A stretch of DNA of 64,000 nucleotides from an uncultured Bacilli bacterium (GCA_934168005.1 CAKPMN010000002.1:13876-77875); one strand, 5' to 3'. Counted from the first letter of the stretch, positions 33,813-43,184 are shown. Notes: generated by a model from the sequence alone, not told the origin. A program made the numbers and translations.

Positions 33813-33856
33813 GTCATATTCTCACTTAACTAATAATTAGCTGAGGGAGGAATTAT

Positions 33857-36800
33857 ATGAAAAAGGGTAAAAAAGGATTTGTAGTAAGTGCGGTATTGTA
33901 CCCATTACTAGTATTGTTTCTAGCGATAATCATGGGATTACTTTCCATGACAGATACAAGAAAAAGAATATTAGATAAAATGAAGTTAGAAATAACAGAT
34001 AATATATTTGATGATGCAGCATGCTCATGCGATACAATACTAGCAAAATTAAACTATATTATCGCAAATGGAACTGGAGGATCTGGTGGAGACACAGGAT
34101 CATATGCATATAACAAATTAACACTAAATGTAAAAACATATGAAGCATATAGTGACTTTCCGGTAGTAGGAAACATAATAGGAGATATCGCAGTATTGTC
34201 AACAACCCCAATAAAAAACTATTATGTATCAACAAGTGTACCAAAAAGTCCACAAGAAGGAACAGTATGGATAGTACAAGATAATACAAGTAATTATTAT
34301 GTAACATCAGATTGGAATAGGATTGGTATAAGTTATGTAATGCAGTATGAGAATAGTAAATGGGTATTAAAAAAATCATATGTTTATAACGGTGAATCAT
34401 GGACAATGTTATACTATGTTAATTTAAAGAATGGATATGTAGATTTAACAAAATCAGATATAAATGCTGAGATAACAAAAACATATGACTATACAGGAGA
34501 ATACCAAACATTTAAAGCAGTATTTTCAGGATACTACAAGATAGAGTTATGGGGAGCTCAAGGTGGAAGCTATTCATCTAGTGTAGTTGGTGGATTAGGA
34601 TCATATACGTCTGGAGAAATATACTTAGATGCTGGTGAAATTTTATATGTATATATAGGTGGACAAGGAAAAAATCCATCAGGACTAGGTCCTGATTATA
34701 CAGGAGGAACCGGTGGCTGGAATGGTGGCGGTGACGGAATAAGAAATGCTGGTAACAATGCAAACAAAGCAGCAGAAGGTGGCGGTGGAGCAACAGATAT
34801 AAGACTTATTGGAACATCAGATAAGAAAAATTGGGATGAGTTTGATTCGTTAAAAACTAGAATTATGGTTGCGGCAGGAGGCTCAGGATCAGCATATTAT
34901 GTAGATGCAGCAACAAATGGAACAGCCGGAGGCGGATTAAATGGATACGAAGGAATGTGTGATGGAGGTGCATGTTCAACAACACTTGAATCAAAATATG
35001 GTGGAATAGGTGCAACACAAACATTAGCTGGGTATAGTCCATATTCAAAGATATCAACAATGGGTGGCTTTGGATATGCTGGTAGTGGTGCAAAATCAAA
35101 TTATGATGCTACTGGTGGAGGCGGTGGTTACTACGGAGGCGGAGGAGCTTTTGCCGGTGGTAATGGTAGAACAATCGGAGGATCAGGCTCAAGTTATATT
35201 TCAGGATTTAATGGTTGTAATTCTATAAAAGAAGAAAGCAGTGCAGATAATATAATACATACAGGAAGTGCATATCACTATAGTGGCAAATATTTTTTAA
35301 ATTCTATAATGGTTGACGGAAAAGGAAGTTCATGGGGAGAAGCATATGCAACAGCAACCAAAAATCAACCAACTTATGATGGTAAGTCAACTCAAATAGG
35401 AAATAGTGGAAATGGCTATGCAAAAATTACACTAGAGACAGTTGAGGTAATATCTAAATCTGATATCGAGAAAAAACAGACAGAAGTAGAAAATAAATGG
35501 ATATACAATTATTCAGGAACTTATCAAATATTTACAGCTCCAACAAGTGGATACTATAAAGCTGAATTGTGGGGAGCCCAAGGAGGAAGCTATTCTTCTA
35601 GTGTGATAGGAGGATATGGTTCATATACAACAGGTGATATATATCTAAATAAAAACGAAAAATTGTATATATATGTAGGCGGACAAGGAACAAATCCGCT
35701 AGGTCTAGGTACTGACTATTCCGGAGGAACCGGAGGTTGGAATGGTGGTGGAGATGGACTTAGAAATTCAGGCAACACTGCAAACAAAGCAGCAGAAGGT
35801 GGCGGTGGAGCAACAGATATAAGACTTGTATCTACATCAAGTCTAGGTAATTGGCTTGATTTTGAAAGTTTGAAATCACGAATCATGGTTGCAGCTGGAG
35901 GCTCTGGTTCAGCATATTATGCAGATGCAGCAACAAATGGATCTGCCGGAGGTGGAATAAATGGATATGATGGAATGTGTGATGGTGGAGCTTGTTCGGC
36001 ATCATCCGAATTAAATTACGGTGGAATAGGTGCTACACAAGCCCTAGCAGGATATAGTCCAGTGTCAAAAACTAGTACAATAGGAGGATTTGGATACGCC
36101 GGAAGTGGAACTCCATCAAATTATGACGCTACTGGCGGAGGCGGTGGTTACTATGGAGGTGGCGGAGCATTTGCTGGAGGAAATGGTAGAACTGTTGGTA
36201 GTACAGGTTCAAGTTATATATCAGGATTTAATGGCTGCAATTCAATAGCAGAAGAGAGTACATCTACAAATATTTTACACACAGGGAGTGCATATCACTA
36301 TAATGGATACTATTTTAAATCTGGCGTTATGATAGATGGAAAAGGTCAATCTTGGAACGAGGCTTATGCAAAAACATCACCATTACAACCAAATTATGAC
36401 AATTCTGGTTCTATGACAGGAAATAGTGGACATGGATATGCTAAAATAACTAAAATTTCGACAGAAGAAAAATCTTCAGATGAAATTAGTGGCTATGAAG
36501 AAAAAAATAATAGTATATATGTATATAACTATTCAAGTACATATCAGACTTTCATAGCCAGTAAATCAGGATATTATAAGATAGAACTATGGGGAGCTCA
36601 AGGTGGAAATTATAATACGAATGTAATTGGTGGAAAAGGTGCATATACATATGGAAAAATTTACTTGGCAAAAGGTCAAAAACTATACGTATATGTAGGA
36701 GGTCAAGGAGAAAATCCAAGAGGTTTAGGAACAAATTATTCCGGAGGAAGCGGTGGCTGGAATGGCGGTGGAGATGGTATGAGAAATTCAGGAAACTCAA

Positions 36801-38506
36801 ACAATAAATTTGCCGGAGGCGGAGGTGGCGCTACGGATATACGTTTGGAAGTAACGCCAAGTTTAAGCAGTTGGTCAGATTTTAATAGTATAAAATCAAG
36901 AATTATGACTGCATCAGGTGGATCCGGAGCGGCTTATTATGCAGAAGCAGCAACAAATGGAACAGCCGGTGGCGGATTAACTGGGTATGAAGGAATGTGT
37001 GACGGTGGATCATGTACATATTCAAGCGATCTTAGATATAGTGGTCTTGGCGCAACACAAACATTAGCTGGTTATAGTCAAGTTTCACAAACCGCGACAA
37101 ATGGCGGCTTTGGTTATGGGGGAAGTGGTTCCCAATCAAACTACGATGCTACCGGAGGTGGTAGTGGTTACTATGGAGGCGGAGGAGCATTTTCTGGTAG
37201 TAATGGTAGAACAACCGGAGGATCTGGTTCAAGTTATATTTCAGGATTTACAGGATGTAATTCTATAGCAGGCGAATCAACTGCATCAAACCTTTTACAT
37301 ACAGGAAGTGCATATCACTATAGTGGATATTATTTTACTGATGCTATTATGATAGACGGAAAAGGTTATAAGTGGCAATCAGGAAAAGCATTATCTGCTA
37401 TTAACCAGCCAACATACGATGGAACTAGTACAATGGTTGGAAATAGTGGAAATGGATATGCTAGAATAGAATTTATCGAGGCTGCTAATGTTTCAGAAGA
37501 AACATTAAATAATGATAAATTGAATGCAGAAAAAAATTGGAATTTTACTTATTCAAAAAGTTACCAAGAATTTACAGTTCCAAAAACAGGAACATATAAA
37601 ATAGAACTATGGGGAGCCCAAGGAGGAAGTTATACAACATCAGTTATAGGTGGATTAGGATCATACACATCAGGTCAAATTTCTCTTACTAAGGGAACAA
37701 AATTATATGTATATGTTGGAAGTCAAGGAACAAATCCATTAGGTTTAGGTGATACTTATTCTGGAGGAACCGGTGGCTGGAATGGCGGAGGCGATGGTCT
37801 AAGAAATACAAATACAAGCAATGACAAAGCAGCAAATGGCGGAGGTGGTGCAACTGATGTTAGAACGATAAAGACATCATCCCTTTCAACATGGAATACA
37901 AGAAATTCTATAATTTCGAGAATTATGGTCGCAGCCGGAGGATCTGGCTCTGCATATTATGCAGATGCAGCAACAAATGGCTCTGCCGGAGGTGGATTAA
38001 AAGGGTACAATGGATATTGTGATGCAACAGAATGTACTACATCTGGTGGAAGTGGAGGAACACAAATTGCTGCAGGTTCAGCATCTTACAATGCAACAGC
38101 TACATCATTAACAAAAGGAGATTTTGGCTATGGAGGAAATGGTGCAAAATCTAATTACAATGCAACCGGAGGCGGAAGTGGTTGGTATGGTGGAGGTGGA
38201 GCATACTCAACTGGAAATGGTAGAACAACTGGAGGATCTGGATCAAGTTATATTTCAGGATTTGCAGGATGTATAGGTGTAAATTCATCAGGTAATCCAC
38301 TCGTAACAAAGTATTCAAAATTAGAAGATTCAATTTCAAATACAGGATATAAGTTTACAAATTCCATAATGATAGATGGAAAAGGATATTCATGGAATCA
38401 GACATCTGCAGTATCTGTCGTTAAACAACCAACTCCGGATGGTACATCAACTCAAACAGGTCAAAGTGGAAACGGTTATGCCAAGATAACATACCTAGGA
38501 GCATAA
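33857..38506 (+). CDS. Giant glycine-rich surface protein with pilin-like N-terminus and four repeats
   Basis: 1549 residues. The N-terminus (KKGKKGFVVSAVLYPLLVLF, then AIIMGLL) looks like a class III prepilin leader and membrane helix, but without Glu at +5. A unique region follows (about 40-208), then four glycine-rich units of 340 residues starting at residues 209, 549, 889 and 1229. Each begins with a YxxTYQxF...GYYKIELWGAQGG beta-strand segment (the Trp at 232, 572, 912 and 1252), contains YVYVGGQG, GGTGGWNGGGDG, GGGGATDIR, MVAAGGSGSAYY, and two conserved cysteine positions, and ends in a DGKG...GNSGxGYAKI stretch. The units resemble the Gly_rich domain known from ALK-type receptors and bacterial surface proteins, and may form a polyglycine-helix bundle used for adhesion or biofilm. 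Control elements are listed separately. The next gene starts four bases after the stop. Confidence 0.85.
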   Translation: MKKGKKGFVVSAVLYPLLVLFLAIIMGLLSMTDTRKRILDKMKLEITDNIFDDAACSCDTILAKLNYIIANGTGGSGGDTGSYAYNKLTLNVKTYEAYSDFPVVGNIIGDIAVLSTTPIKNYYVSTSVPKSPQEGTVWIVQDNTSNYYVTSDWNRIGISYVMQYENSKWVLKKSYVYNGESWTMLYYVNLKNGYVDLTKSDINAEITKTYDYTGEYQTFKAVFSGYYKIELWGAQGGSYSSSVVGGLGSYTSGEIYLDAGEILYVYIGGQGKNPSGLGPDYTGGTGGWNGGGDGIRNAGNNANKAAEGGGGATDIRLIGTSDKKNWDEFDSLKTRIMVAAGGSGSAYYVDAATNGTAGGGLNGYEGMCDGGACSTTLESKYGGIGATQTLAGYSPYSKISTMGGFGYAGSGAKSNYDATGGGGGYYGGGGAFAGGNGRTIGGSGSSYISGFNGCNSIKEESSADNIIHTGSAYHYSGKYFLNSIMVDGKGSSWGEAYATATKNQPTYDGKSTQIGNSGNGYAKITLETVEVISKSDIEKKQTEVENKWIYNYSGTYQIFTAPTSGYYKAELWGAQGGSYSSSVIGGYGSYTTGDIYLNKNEKLYIYVGGQGTNPLGLGTDYSGGTGGWNGGGDGLRNSGNTANKAAEGGGGATDIRLVSTSSLGNWLDFESLKSRIMVAAGGSGSAYYADAATNGSAGGGINGYDGMCDGGACSASSELNYGGIGATQALAGYSPVSKTSTIGGFGYAGSGTPSNYDATGGGGGYYGGGGAFAGGNGRTVGSTGSSYISGFNGCNSIAEESTSTNILHTGSAYHYNGYYFKSGVMIDGKGQSWNEAYAKTSPLQPNYDNSGSMTGNSGHGYAKITKISTEEKSSDEISGYEEKNNSIYVYNYSSTYQTFIASKSGYYKIELWGAQGGNYNTNVIGGKGAYTYGKIYLAKGQKLYVYVGGQGENPRGLGTNYSGGSGGWNGGGDGMRNSGNSNNKFAGGGGGATDIRLEVTPSLSSWSDFNSIKSRIMTASGGSGAAYYAEAATNGTAGGGLTGYEGMCDGGSCTYSSDLRYSGLGATQTLAGYSQVSQTATNGGFGYGGSGSQSNYDATGGGSGYYGGGGAFSGSNGRTTGGSGSSYISGFTGCNSIAGESTASNLLHTGSAYHYSGYYFTDAIMIDGKGYKWQSGKALSAINQPTYDGTSTMVGNSGNGYARIEFIEAANVSEETLNNDKLNAEKNWNFTYSKSYQEFTVPKTGTYKIELWGAQGGSYTTSVIGGLGSYTSGQISLTKGTKLYVYVGSQGTNPLGLGDTYSGGTGGWNGGGDGLRNTNTSNDKAANGGGGATDVRTIKTSSLSTWNTRNSIISRIMVAAGGSGSAYYADAATNGSAGGGLKGYNGYCDATECTTSGGSGGTQIAAGSASYNATATSLTKGDFGYGGNGAKSNYNATGGGSGWYGGGGAYSTGNGRTTGGSGSSYISGFAGCIGVNSSGNPLVTKYSKLEDSISNTGYKFTNSIMIDGKGYSWNQTSAVSVVKQPTPDGTSTQTGQSGNGYAKITYLGA
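34481..35500 (+). repeat. Glycine-rich repeat unit 1
   Basis: First of four in-frame units of 1020 bp (residues 209-548). Confidence 0.85.
35501..36520 (+). repeat. Glycine-rich repeat unit 2
   Basis: Second unit (residues 549-888). Aligns with unit 1 base for base at a 1020-bp offset over the WGAQGG and AATNG landmarks. Confidence 0.85.
36521..37540 (+). repeat. Glycine-rich repeat unit 3
   Basis: Third unit (residues 889-1228), again at exactly 1020 bp, but more diverged in the non-glycine positions. Confidence 0.85.
37541..38503 (+). repeat. Glycine-rich repeat unit 4 (shorter)
   Basis: Fourth unit (residues 1229-1549). It keeps the register for the first 440 bp, then has indels around the second cysteine region and ends about 57 bp short. 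Confidence 0.8.
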
Positions 38507-38510
38507 CAAT

Positions 38511-39107
38511 ATGAAGAATATAAAGAATAAAAAGATAATAAAAACATTACTAGTACTTTTAATAGTATTAGTAATGTTAATACTTATCATAAATATAATA
38601 AGAAAAGAAAATAATAAAAAAATAGAGCTAGGAAGTTCTATATATGAAGAAATACACAATTTATACTTGTATGGAAAAGGTATTGAATATGTATATGATG
38701 AAGCAAATAATAGAAAGTATATAGAAGAAGATACAAAATATTATGAAGTAAAAGAAAAAAGTGTATTTGAAGATATAATAGCGGAAGAATCACGAGAAAA
38801 ATTACTAAAAATATTTAATATAAAAGAAAAGAATAATAAATATTATATAAGTGATTTTGGAAGAGGAATGACAAATACCTATTATGGAACTATATTAAAA
38901 ATAAAAAATAGAAGAAAAAATAAAATAGAATATACTGCAGTCTCTACTCTATGCAGGATAGATAAAATAGTAACATATGGAGAAGGATGTACAAGAGATG
39001 GCTATTATGAAATAGAAAAACCATTTACTATAGTAAAAGAGGATAATAAATGGAAAGTATTAGAATATACATCTGTATTCCAATTTAGTGATCGAGAAAT
39101 AAAATAA
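38511..39107 (+). CDS. Membrane-anchored hypothetical protein
   Basis: 198 residues, not recognised. One N-terminal membrane helix (about 10-28), the rest a charged extracytosolic domain with two cysteines (near 149 and 162, within TLCRIDKIVTYGEGCTRDGY) that could pair. It starts four bases after the glycine-rich gene, so the two form one operon and the product may assist export or anchoring of that protein; this is inference from position. Confidence 0.65.
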   Translation: MKNIKNKKIIKTLLVLLIVLVMLILIINIIRKENNKKIELGSSIYEEIHNLYLYGKGIEYVYDEANNRKYIEEDTKYYEVKEKSVFEDIIAEESREKLLKIFNIKEKNNKYYISDFGRGMTNTYYGTILKIKNRRKNKIEYTAVSTLCRIDKIVTYGEGCTRDGYYEIEKPFTIVKEDNKWKVLEYTSVFQFSDREIK

Positions 39108-39122
39108 ATGAATAAAATAAGA

Positions 39123-39157
39123 AAATCATCTCAATATTAAATAGGAGATGATTTTTT
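39123..39157 (+). terminator. Terminator whose 3' arm is the spoIIR ribosome site
   Basis: 10-bp stem AAATCATCTC/GAGATGATTT with a 12-base loop, then TTT and directly ATG. AGGAGATG, the Shine-Dalgarno of spoIIR, lies in the 3' arm. Confidence 0.75.
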
Positions 39158-39688
39158 ATGAAGAAATTAATGATAATAGCAGTCATACTTTTAATATTTT
39201 ATTTAAGCATGAATAGAGTAAATTCAAAAGAATATAAAATTCCAGATGAAGCAATAAGACTTAGAGTAATTGCATCTTCTAATTCAAATATAGATCAAAA
39301 AGTAAAATTCAAAGTAACAGATACAATGGAAAATGTAATATATGAACTTCTAAAGAACGCTAAAGGAGTAGAAGAGGCAAGAAAAATAATTAACGACAAT
39401 ATGCAATACATTGATGGAAAAGTTTTAAAAACACTACAAGATGAAAAATACCCACTATCTTATGAAATAAAATATGGATTAAATTTTTTTCCGGAAAAAA
39501 AGTATAATGGAGTAACATATGATGAAGGATACTATGAATCACTCGTTGTAACATTAGGAGAAGGAGAAGGCAACAATTGGTGGTGTGTTTTATTTCCTCC
39601 CCTTTGCATGATGGAAGCAGAAGAAACAGAAAAAGATGATGTAGAATATAAATTTCTCATAAAAGAAGTCATTGATAAATATTTGTAA
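39158..39688 (+). CDS. spoIIR: Stage II sporulation protein R
   Basis: Forespore-secreted signal that triggers SpoIIGA to cleave pro-sigma-E in the mother cell. 176 residues: N-terminal signal helix (about 3-20), then the family core IRLRVIASSNSNIDQKVKFK (about 33-52), the HYPLSY-like KYPLSYEIKYGLNFFPEKKYNG (split), and the hallmark GEGEGNNWWCVLFPPLC near 136-152. Length fits short SpoIIR forms. The start codon follows a hairpin described separately. Confidence 0.95.
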   Translation: MKKLMIIAVILLIFYLSMNRVNSKEYKIPDEAIRLRVIASSNSNIDQKVKFKVTDTMENVIYELLKNAKGVEEARKIINDNMQYIDGKVLKTLQDEKYPLSYEIKYGLNFFPEKKYNGVTYDEGYYESLVVTLGEGEGNNWWCVLFPPLCMMEAEETEKDDVEYKFLIKEVIDKYL

Positions 39689-39716
39689 AATAGTATAATA
39701 TCAGAAAGGTGATATT

Positions 39717-40454
39717 ATGCAGAAAGAAAACTTACACATTCATAGTGAATATTCTTGGGATTCTAATCTAAAAATAGAAGATATAGTAAAAAAGGCAAGA
39801 GAATCCTCATTTGGTACAATTGCCATTACAGATCATGTTGAGATGTATGAGAATGTAATAGGATTAATAAATAAGTATTCAATAGAATCTGAGAGATATA
39901 AAAAAATAGAAAGTTTAAAAAAAGATATCGAAATATTACATGGAATAGAACTATCAGAACCTCATTTAAGAACAAGCGATATAAAATTAATAGATGAGCT
40001 TCCATTAGATATAGTTTTAGGTAGTATCCACGATATAGATAAAACTCAAACAGAAGAAGAAAAAATAATAGAAGCTTATAAGAAATATTATTTAAAGGTT
40101 AAAAACTCAGTTTTAGCAGGTAACTTTGATGTTTTAGCTCATCTTGGATATATAGATAGATACTATAACTATCCATATAAAAATCAAGAACTACTAGATG
40201 AAATATTAAATGAAATAATAAGAAAACAAATTGCTCTTGAAATAAATACATCAGGACTTAGAAGAAAAACAACTCCAACAATTCCTAAGATAGATATAAT
40301 AGAAAGATATAAAAAATTAGGTGGAGAAATAGTAACAATAGGATCAGATGCACATAGAGAAGAAGAAATAAACGATAATATAGAAGCTTCCTATGATATA
40401 GCAAAAACTTTAAAATTAAGACCTGTAACATATAAAAATAGAAGAATTAGATAA
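39717..40454 (+). CDS. PHP-domain phosphoesterase (HisJ-like)
   Basis: 245 residues of the PHP superfamily, resembling histidinol phosphatase HisK/HisJ. Metal motifs: LHIHSEYSWDS near the start (HxH), ITDHVE, a glutamate-bearing HGIELSEPH, a central GSIHDID, FDVLAHLGYIDR, and a C-terminal GSDAHREEEI. No other histidine-synthesis genes are nearby, so it may act on other phosphoesters. TATAAT at about 39694 lies 17 nt before the ATG. Confidence 0.85.
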   Translation: MQKENLHIHSEYSWDSNLKIEDIVKKARESSFGTIAITDHVEMYENVIGLINKYSIESERYKKIESLKKDIEILHGIELSEPHLRTSDIKLIDELPLDIVLGSIHDIDKTQTEEEKIIEAYKKYYLKVKNSVLAGNFDVLAHLGYIDRYYNYPYKNQELLDEILNEIIRKQIALEINTSGLRRKTTPTIPKIDIIERYKKLGGEIVTIGSDAHREEEINDNIEASYDIAKTLKLRPVTYKNRRIR

Positions 40455-40464
40455 TATATCTTGT

Positions 40465-40497
40465 CCTCCTAACATATAATTAATAGGAGGTTTTTTT
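40465..40497 (+). terminator. Terminator whose 3' arm is the mntP ribosome site
   Basis: 7-bp stem CCTCCTA/TAGGAGG, 12-base loop, seven T, then ATG. The only Shine-Dalgarno of mntP (AGGAGG) is in the 3' arm. Confidence 0.8.
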
Positions 40498-41028
40498 ATG
40501 TCCTTAATTATTGTAATATTAATAGCATTAAGTTTAAGTATGGATGCATTTTCGTTGTCGTTAGCTTATGGTACTTTAAATATTAAAGAGAAAGATATGA
40601 GAATTTTAGCGGTAATAGTAGGAATATTTCACTTTTTTATGCCACTTTTAGGATTAAGTATAGGAGAAATAATCTTAAATATACTACCAATAAAAGCAGA
40701 ACTAGTTGTAACTATAGTTTTACTAATAATAGGCCTACAAATGATTTTCTCAAATGAAAAAGAAGAATTACTAGAATTAATGAATTTAATGTCAATGATT
40801 ATGTTTGCCTTCGCAGTTAGTATAGATAGCTTTTCAGTAGGAATAACATTAAGAACAATATACACTCATCCAATAGTAAGTGTAACAGTATTTATGATAA
40901 TCAGTTCAATATGTACATATATAGGATTAAAACTAGGCAAAAAAGTAAATCAGTTAATAGGAACAAGAGCAACTAAACTAGGTGGAATTATGCTTATCAT
41001 ATTGGCAATATTTTTTTATCTAAAATAA
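40498..41028 (+). CDS. mntP: MntP-family manganese efflux protein
   Basis: 176-residue membrane protein with six helices arranged as two inverted repeats, the MntP/YwlD fold. Each half has a membrane aspartate motif: LSMDAFSLSLAYG (about 13-25) and VSIDSFSVGITLR (about 106-118). MntP exports excess Mn2+. In Bacillus ywlD lies near spoIIR and rpiB, as here. In several bacteria mntP is under a yybP-ykoY manganese riboswitch; that structure is not visible, but a ribosome-site-sequestering hairpin is. Confidence 0.85.
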   Translation: MSLIIVILIALSLSMDAFSLSLAYGTLNIKEKDMRILAVIVGIFHFFMPLLGLSIGEIILNILPIKAELVVTIVLLIIGLQMIFSNEKEELLELMNLMSMIMFAFAVSIDSFSVGITLRTIYTHPIVSVTVFMIISSICTYIGLKLGKKVNQLIGTRATKLGGIMLIILAIFFYLK

Positions 41029-41069
41029 TCATAAAAATATGATATAATTATTTTAGGCTAGGTGATAAA

Positions 41070-41918
41070 ATGATAGTAAATAGTAAAGAAATACTTATAA
41101 AAGCAAAAAATAGTGGTTATGCAGTTCCACATTTTAATATAAATAATCTAGAATGGACACGTTTCATACTAGAAGAATGTAACGAAAATAATAGCCCTGT
41201 AATACTAGGAGTATCAGAAGGAGCAGCTAAATATATGGGCGGCTTTAATGTAGTTAGTAGCATGGTAAGAAATTTAGTAAAATCACTTGATATAAATGTT
41301 CCTGTAGTTATTCATTTAGATCATGGGAGTAGTGTTGAATCATGTATTAATGCAATAGATAATGGTTTTACATCAGTAATGATAGATGCCTCTAAATATT
41401 CATTAGAAGAAAATATTAAGATGACAAAAGAAGTTGTGGATTACGCTCATCAAAGAAATGTAACAGTAGAAGCAGAAATAGGCCATGTTGGTGGAGAAGA
41501 AGATGGAATTTTAGATGAACTTGCATATGCTAAAGTAGAAGATGCAGTAAAACTTGCAAAAACAGGTATAGATACAATTGCCCCAGCACTTGGTAGTGTC
41601 CACGGAATATATAAAGGTGAACCAAAATTAGATTTTGGTAGAATGAGAGAAATCAAAGATTTAACTGATATGCCATTAGTTCTACACGGAGGTTCTGGAA
41701 TAGATGATGATAAGATAAAAAAAGCAATTGAATCTGGAATATCAAAAGTAAATATTAATACAGAATTACAACAAGCATGGTCATCAGGTGTTAGAAAATA
41801 CTTAGAAGAAGACAAAAAAGTATACGATCCAAGAAAAATAATAAAATCTGGTGAAATAGAAATGAAAAAAACAATTAAAGAAAAAATTATATTATTAAAC
41901 AGTCAAAATAAAATTTAA
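41070..41918 (+). CDS. fba: Class II fructose-bisphosphate aldolase
   Basis: Zinc-dependent glycolytic aldolase. 282 residues: VPHFNINNLEWTR near 20, catalytic/zinc segment VIHLDHGSS (about 80-88), EAEIGHVGGEEDG, GSVHGIYKG, and LHGGSGIDDD; all ligand histidines are present. TGATATAAT lies upstream, with AGGTGATAAA before the ATG. murA follows after 10 nt, so the two may share a transcript. The fba-murA pairing also occurs in Bacillus. Confidence 0.97.
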   Translation: MIVNSKEILIKAKNSGYAVPHFNINNLEWTRFILEECNENNSPVILGVSEGAAKYMGGFNVVSSMVRNLVKSLDINVPVVIHLDHGSSVESCINAIDNGFTSVMIDASKYSLEENIKMTKEVVDYAHQRNVTVEAEIGHVGGEEDGILDELAYAKVEDAVKLAKTGIDTIAPALGSVHGIYKGEPKLDFGRMREIKDLTDMPLVLHGGSGIDDDKIKKAIESGISKVNINTELQQAWSSGVRKYLEEDKKVYDPRKIIKSGEIEMKKTIKEKIILLNSQNKI

Positions 41919-41928
41919 GGGGGACAAC

Positions 41929-43182
41929 ATGAAGAAAATGATAATAGAAGGCGGAAAAAAATTATCTGGAACAATTGAAATAAGTGGGTCAAAGAATAGT
42001 GCGGTTGCATTAGTTCCAGCTTCACTTTTAAGTAATGGAATTGTAAAAATAGACAATATTCCAAATATTTCAGATATAGATGCCCTAATAGAAATATTAA
42101 AGTATCTAGGAGCAAAAGTAACAAGAGAAGGTAAATTAATGACGATTGATTCTAGGTACATAGAAAATAAGGAAATACCAGAAGAGATATCTAAAAAGCT
42201 AAGAGCATCATATTATTTTATGGGTGCACTTTTGGGAAAATATAAAAAAGTAGAAATGTATTTTCCAGGAGGTTGCTCAATTGGAGAAAGACCTATTAAT
42301 CTACATCTAAAAGGATTTGAAGAATTAGGAGCAAAAGTAACTAATGTTGGTAATAAATATAAAGTAGAAGCAGAAAAACTAGTAGGAAATAAGATATATT
42401 TAGATATTGCCTCAGTTGGAGCTACTATAAATATTATGCTAGCTGCAACATATGCAGAAGGAATAACAACAATAGAAAATGCAGCAAGGGAACCCCATAT
42501 CGTTAACGTAGCAACATTCCTAAATCAAATGGGAGCATCAATTAGAGGAGCAGGAACAAGTACAATTACAATAAAAGGTGTAGATTCACTAAATGGAGCA
42601 TTTACAGAAGTAGTACCAGACTACATAGAAGCAGGTACATATGTATTAGCAGGAGCATTAATAGGTGATAATCTAACTATAGAAAATCTAATTCCATCAC
42701 ATATAGAGTCATTAACATCAAAATTAAAAGACATGGGTGTAGAATTAGAAATAAAAAATAATAGTATAAAAGTAAGTTCAAAAAAAACTTATAAACCAGT
42801 TAATATAAGAACAGCTGTATACCCAGGATTTCCAACAGATCTTCAACAACCATTTAGTGTTTTATTAACTAGATGTGACGGAACTTCAAAAATAAAAGAA
42901 ACAATCTGGGAAAATAGATTTATGCACATACCATATTTAGAAAAAATGGGAGCAAATGCAGAGATAAATGGTAATGAAGTGAAAATAACAGGAATTACAG
43001 ATTTAAAAGGAACAGAAGTAGTAGCTACTGATTTAAGAGCAGGTGCTGCCATGATTTTAGCAGGGTTGGTAGCAGAAGGTAAAACTGAAGTAACTTCAAT
43101 AGAACATGTTCTTAGAGGATATGAAAATATTGTAGAAAAATTAGTTAATGTAGGTGCTAAAGTAAAAATAGAAGAAATATAA
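41929..43182 (+). CDS. murA: UDP-N-acetylglucosamine 1-carboxyvinyltransferase
   Basis: First committed step of peptidoglycan synthesis: adds enolpyruvate from PEP to UDP-GlcNAc. 417 residues; SGSKNSAVALVPASLL near residue 19-34, catalytic Cys116 in FPGGCSIGERP (the fosfomycin target), GATINIMLAATYAEG, GFPTDLQQPF, and DLRAGAAMILAGL near the end. The start ATG 41929 has an AAGGGGG site. It lies a few genes upstream of spoIID, as murAA does in Bacillus. A terminator follows. Confidence 0.98.
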   Translation: MKKMIIEGGKKLSGTIEISGSKNSAVALVPASLLSNGIVKIDNIPNISDIDALIEILKYLGAKVTREGKLMTIDSRYIENKEIPEEISKKLRASYYFMGALLGKYKKVEMYFPGGCSIGERPINLHLKGFEELGAKVTNVGNKYKVEAEKLVGNKIYLDIASVGATINIMLAATYAEGITTIENAAREPHIVNVATFLNQMGASIRGAGTSTITIKGVDSLNGAFTEVVPDYIEAGTYVLAGALIGDNLTIENLIPSHIESLTSKLKDMGVELEIKNNSIKVSSKKTYKPVNIRTAVYPGFPTDLQQPFSVLLTRCDGTSKIKETIWENRFMHIPYLEKMGANAEINGNEVKITGITDLKGTEVVATDLRAGAAMILAGLVAEGKTEVTSIEHVLRGYENIVEKLVNVGAKVKIEEI

Positions 43183-43184
43183 TT

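Noticed and set aside
34059..38339. Minus-strand frames inside the glycine-rich gene
   Set aside because: They follow the codon structure of the plus-strand repeats (His/Leu-rich antisense), have no ribosome sites and are shadows.
33857..38506. Four glycine-rich units as a CRISPR or tandem satellite array
   Set aside because: Units are 1020 bp, in frame and protein-coding; no short spaced repeats exist in the window.
40441..40500. yybP-ykoY manganese riboswitch before mntP
   Set aside because: The gap after the PHP gene is only 43 nt, too short for that riboswitch; only a simple hairpin is present.
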